This document shows, one piece after another, positions 12,744 through 14,195 of a DNA stretch of 14,195 nucleotides. Source of the DNA: Acidiferrobacterales bacterium (GTDB lineage: Bacteria > Pseudomonadota > Gammaproteobacteria > Acidiferrobacterales > Sulfurifustaceae); contig WGFP01000024.1 in NCBI GenBank assembly GCA_015492195.1, forward strand, positions 1-14,195. Reading direction: 5' to 3'. How positions within the stretch are numbered: position 1 is the first letter of the stretch; the number at the start of each line of letters is the position of its first letter. The position numbers were made by a program, and so were the translations under genes. The notes under the pieces are model-generated. The model worked only from the letters and a program-made list of their open reading frames with translations, searched no databases and was not told the DNA's origin.

Positions 12744-13616
12744 TCAAGCATGTGCCGAACGGCGTATCACCGCCTCCACCATGGCCACTTTAATGAGATC
12801 GGGATTGATCGCCTTCGGCAGCAGGTGGCGAACCTTGTAGAGTTTCTGTGCCTGTTTGCAGGCGGCGTGCTCCAGGCGGTCACGCGTGGCATGGCTCAAA
12901 TCACTGTGGGTCAACAGGTTGGCCGCTTGCCAGTCGTGGTAGTCTCGTACCAAATCGGCGTCTTGTTTTCTGTCCCACTTCTCACGCAACAGAAGCTCCG
13001 GGAAATCGGCCTGACTCAGCTCACGGTGTTCCAGAGCGCCATCAATGTGACAACCGCTGAAGCCGGTGCCGTTGCCGTCGGCATCGCGACGAAACCACTG
13101 TGCCTTGGCTTGGGGCCCGGCGATCTCGCGGATAAAACGTCCCAGCACCTCGCAGTGAGAAACGGGTTCGGTGTGCGGATCGCCGTCTTCGTTCAGCGCC
13201 TGAAGGCTGGGCGAGACAAAGTTGTCGTCTCCCGCCAAGGTCGGCTGCCAGACCGCTTGCGCATTCTTGGGTGGGGAGAGATGCGGCAGGGTGCTGACAA
13301 GAATCGCCAGCGGCAGGTGATCCGCCTCTCCATCAAGCAGCCACAGCTCAAGTTTATCCGCCAGGGGAAACGGCAGCGGCGGATGATCCCGCAACACGCC
13401 GATAATGTCCCGCGTGCGGTGGGTTTCGATCAGATTGCCGGTGCCGTCCGCGCGCCAAACCCCGTAGCTCGAAAACCGTGAGCGTTGGCTTATGATTTGC
13501 ACCTGCCAGGTCACGCCGTCTGGACTCATGGCGCGGAAACCGGGGATCTCCACAACCTGAATTGTTCCCTGATACGGCGACAGCCGGCGCATGCTGTAAT
13601 AGTTTGCTTTGTTCAT
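12744..13616 (-). CDS. Uncharacterised protein, 290 residues
   Basis: I do not recognise this family. The frame is long, codon use matches neighbours and no competing frame is credible, so it is a real gene. The protein is soluble-looking: no signal peptide and no membrane helix. It has a tryptophan- and proline-rich N-terminal half (YQGTIQVVEIPGFRAMSPDG, VTWQVQII, PPLPFPLADKLELWLLDG). A central polar region contains WFRRDADGNGTGFSGCHIDG and LLLREKWDRKQDADLVRDYH. The helical C-terminus ends AINPDLIKVAMVEAVIRRSAHA. No catalytic signature is evident. The ATG at 13616 has an AGG touching it. A second ATG at 13592 is possible, but it too lacks a clear site. It lies downstream of xerC, separated by 211 bases of repeat sequence, and 103 bases upstream of the TetR gene. 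Confidence 0.7.
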   Translation of the reverse strand: MNKANYYSMRRLSPYQGTIQVVEIPGFRAMSPDGVTWQVQIISQRSRFSSYGVWRADGTGNLIETHRTRDIIGVLRDHPPLPFPLADKLELWLLDGEADHLPLAILVSTLPHLSPPKNAQAVWQPTLAGDDNFVSPSLQALNEDGDPHTEPVSHCEVLGRFIREIAGPQAKAQWFRRDADGNGTGFSGCHIDGALEHRELSQADFPELLLREKWDRKQDADLVRDYHDWQAANLLTHSDLSHATRDRLEHAACKQAQKLYKVRHLLPKAINPDLIKVAMVEAVIRRSAHA

Positions 13617-13633
13617 CCTAGAAAAATCATTTG

Positions 13634-13727
13634 ATCCGCAGATTACGCCGATTAACGCAGATTGATTAATTTAAAGAATGTAAAGCTCTCTTGGTCTAAT
13701 CTGTACAAATCTGCACAATCTGTGGAT
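13634..13727. repeat. Palindromic intergenic repeat with GCAGATT units
   Basis: The left arm 13634-13663 and right arm 13698-13727 are inverted copies matching at 22 of 30 bases. Each contains three CAGATT-like units at nine- to ten-base spacing (CGCAGATTACGC... against ...CACAATCTGTGGAT). The loop of 34 bases is AT-rich. A short palindrome CACAGTCTGTG follows at 13740-13750, then related AATCTGCCGAT. No gene is present from 13617 to 13827. Similar GCAGATT palindromes are common as dispersed repeats in environmental proteobacteria. Confidence 0.6.
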
Positions 13728-13827
13728 GATATAAGTTCTCACAGTCTGTGAAAATCTGCCGATAATTGCCGAATTTAAGTTCATACAATAATCATCTTGT
13801 CACCGCCCGCGGTTAAACGGCATCCAC

Positions 13828-14195
13828 TCAGCTATCTTTTTGAGCCTTCAGTTTTTTACGTGCGCGCGGATGGGCCCGGTCATAAATCTTGGCAAGATGC
13901 TGGAAATCGAGGTGGGTGTAGATCTGCGTGGTGGAGATATCGGCATGGCCCAGAAGTTCCTGCACCGCGCGCAGGTCACTGCTGGATTCAAGTACATGGC
14001 TGGCAAAGGAGTGGCGCAGCATGTGCGGGTGTACCGGTTGCGCCATGCCCTGCCGACGCGCCCAGTGCCGCAGGCGCAACTGCACCGCGCGACCGCTTAA
14101 ACGCCGACCGTTGCGGCCGACGAAAACGGCCGGTTCGTCATCGCGGGCGAATTGCGTGCGTATGGAAAGCCAATCCTTCAGCGCATCCCGCGCAT
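13828..14195 (-). CDS. xerC: Site-specific tyrosine recombinase XerC, C-terminal part
   Basis: The minus strand from the right window edge encodes about 121 residues ending at a TGA (13830-13828). It contains the tyrosine-recombinase box II: HPHMLRHSFASHVLE (the HxxR motif), LLGHADISTTQIYTHLDFQ with the catalytic tyrosine in IYTH, and the typical tail YDRAHPRARKK. This matches XerC more closely than XerD, whose tail differs. XerC with XerD resolves chromosome dimers at dif. The first catalytic arginine and the lysine lie outside the window. A GTG at 14085 is internal and not the start: upstream in frame DEPAVFVGRNGRRLSGRAVQ is also XerC-like. Expected upstream partners (dapF, DUF484) cannot be seen. 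Confidence 0.92.
   Translation of the reverse strand, partial: ARDALKDWLSIRTQFARDDEPAVFVGRNGRRLSGRAVQLRLRHWARRQGMAQPVHPHMLRHSFASHVLESSSDLRAVQELLGHADISTTQIYTHLDFQHLAKIYDRAHPRARKKLKAQKDS

Overview
The window looks like a chromosomal stretch from a GC-rich, free-living proteobacterium, most likely a gammaproteobacterium. The XerC C-terminus, the small stand-alone S24 protein, the YjbQ and SelW-like proteins, the CspA-type protein and the two-gene ergothioneine set all fit that group. This placement comes from protein resemblance recalled by eye; no phylogeny was run. There are no rRNA or tRNA genes, no CRISPR array, no transposase gene and no phage structural genes. Most of the content is housekeeping or stress-related and ordinary.

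Left edge (1-2007). A fragment of a dihydrouridine synthase (+) runs head-on into the first quarter of egtD (-) at about base 100, and neither gene continues beyond that point. This is either an assembly chimera or a real deletion/rearrangement. Upstream of egtD, overlapping it by four bases (GTGA), is a complete egtB. Together they would make ergothioneine if egtD were intact. A DUF427 gene is divergent from egtB.

Middle left (2045-6605, all minus strand). An S9 prolyl-oligopeptidase-family peptidase, an exported HtrA-like serine protease, and a likely operon of hypothetical gene, SelW-like Rdx protein and YjbQ. The first gene of that operon has a hairpin directly before its ribosome binding site.

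Middle (6606-8697). The 314-base gap 6606-6919 holds a promoter candidate for the minus-strand operon and a MITE-like palindromic element with CGCCAAG repeats. A YpsA/SLOG-family gene (+) follows and ends two bases from an alpha/beta hydrolase (-). The hydrolase and a cold-shock protein gene are divergent, with candidate back-to-back promoters that share one palindromic -35 element. The cold-shock gene has a long structured leader and an intrinsic terminator that lies inside the 3' end of the next, convergent gene.

Right (8666-14195). A membrane-anchored protein of unknown function (-), a cyclopropane-fatty-acyl-phospholipid synthase (+), then on the minus strand an S24-domain protein lacking a DNA-binding domain and the catalytic lysine, a TetR-type regulator, a 290-residue protein I do not recognise, a palindromic repeat region, and the C-terminal third of XerC cut by the window edge.

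I found no convincing new multi-gene system. The items most worth checking are the dus/egtD junction, the MITE-like element that may supply a promoter, the apparently leaderless and catalytically altered S24 protein, and the shared-palindrome divergent promoter of the cold-shock gene.
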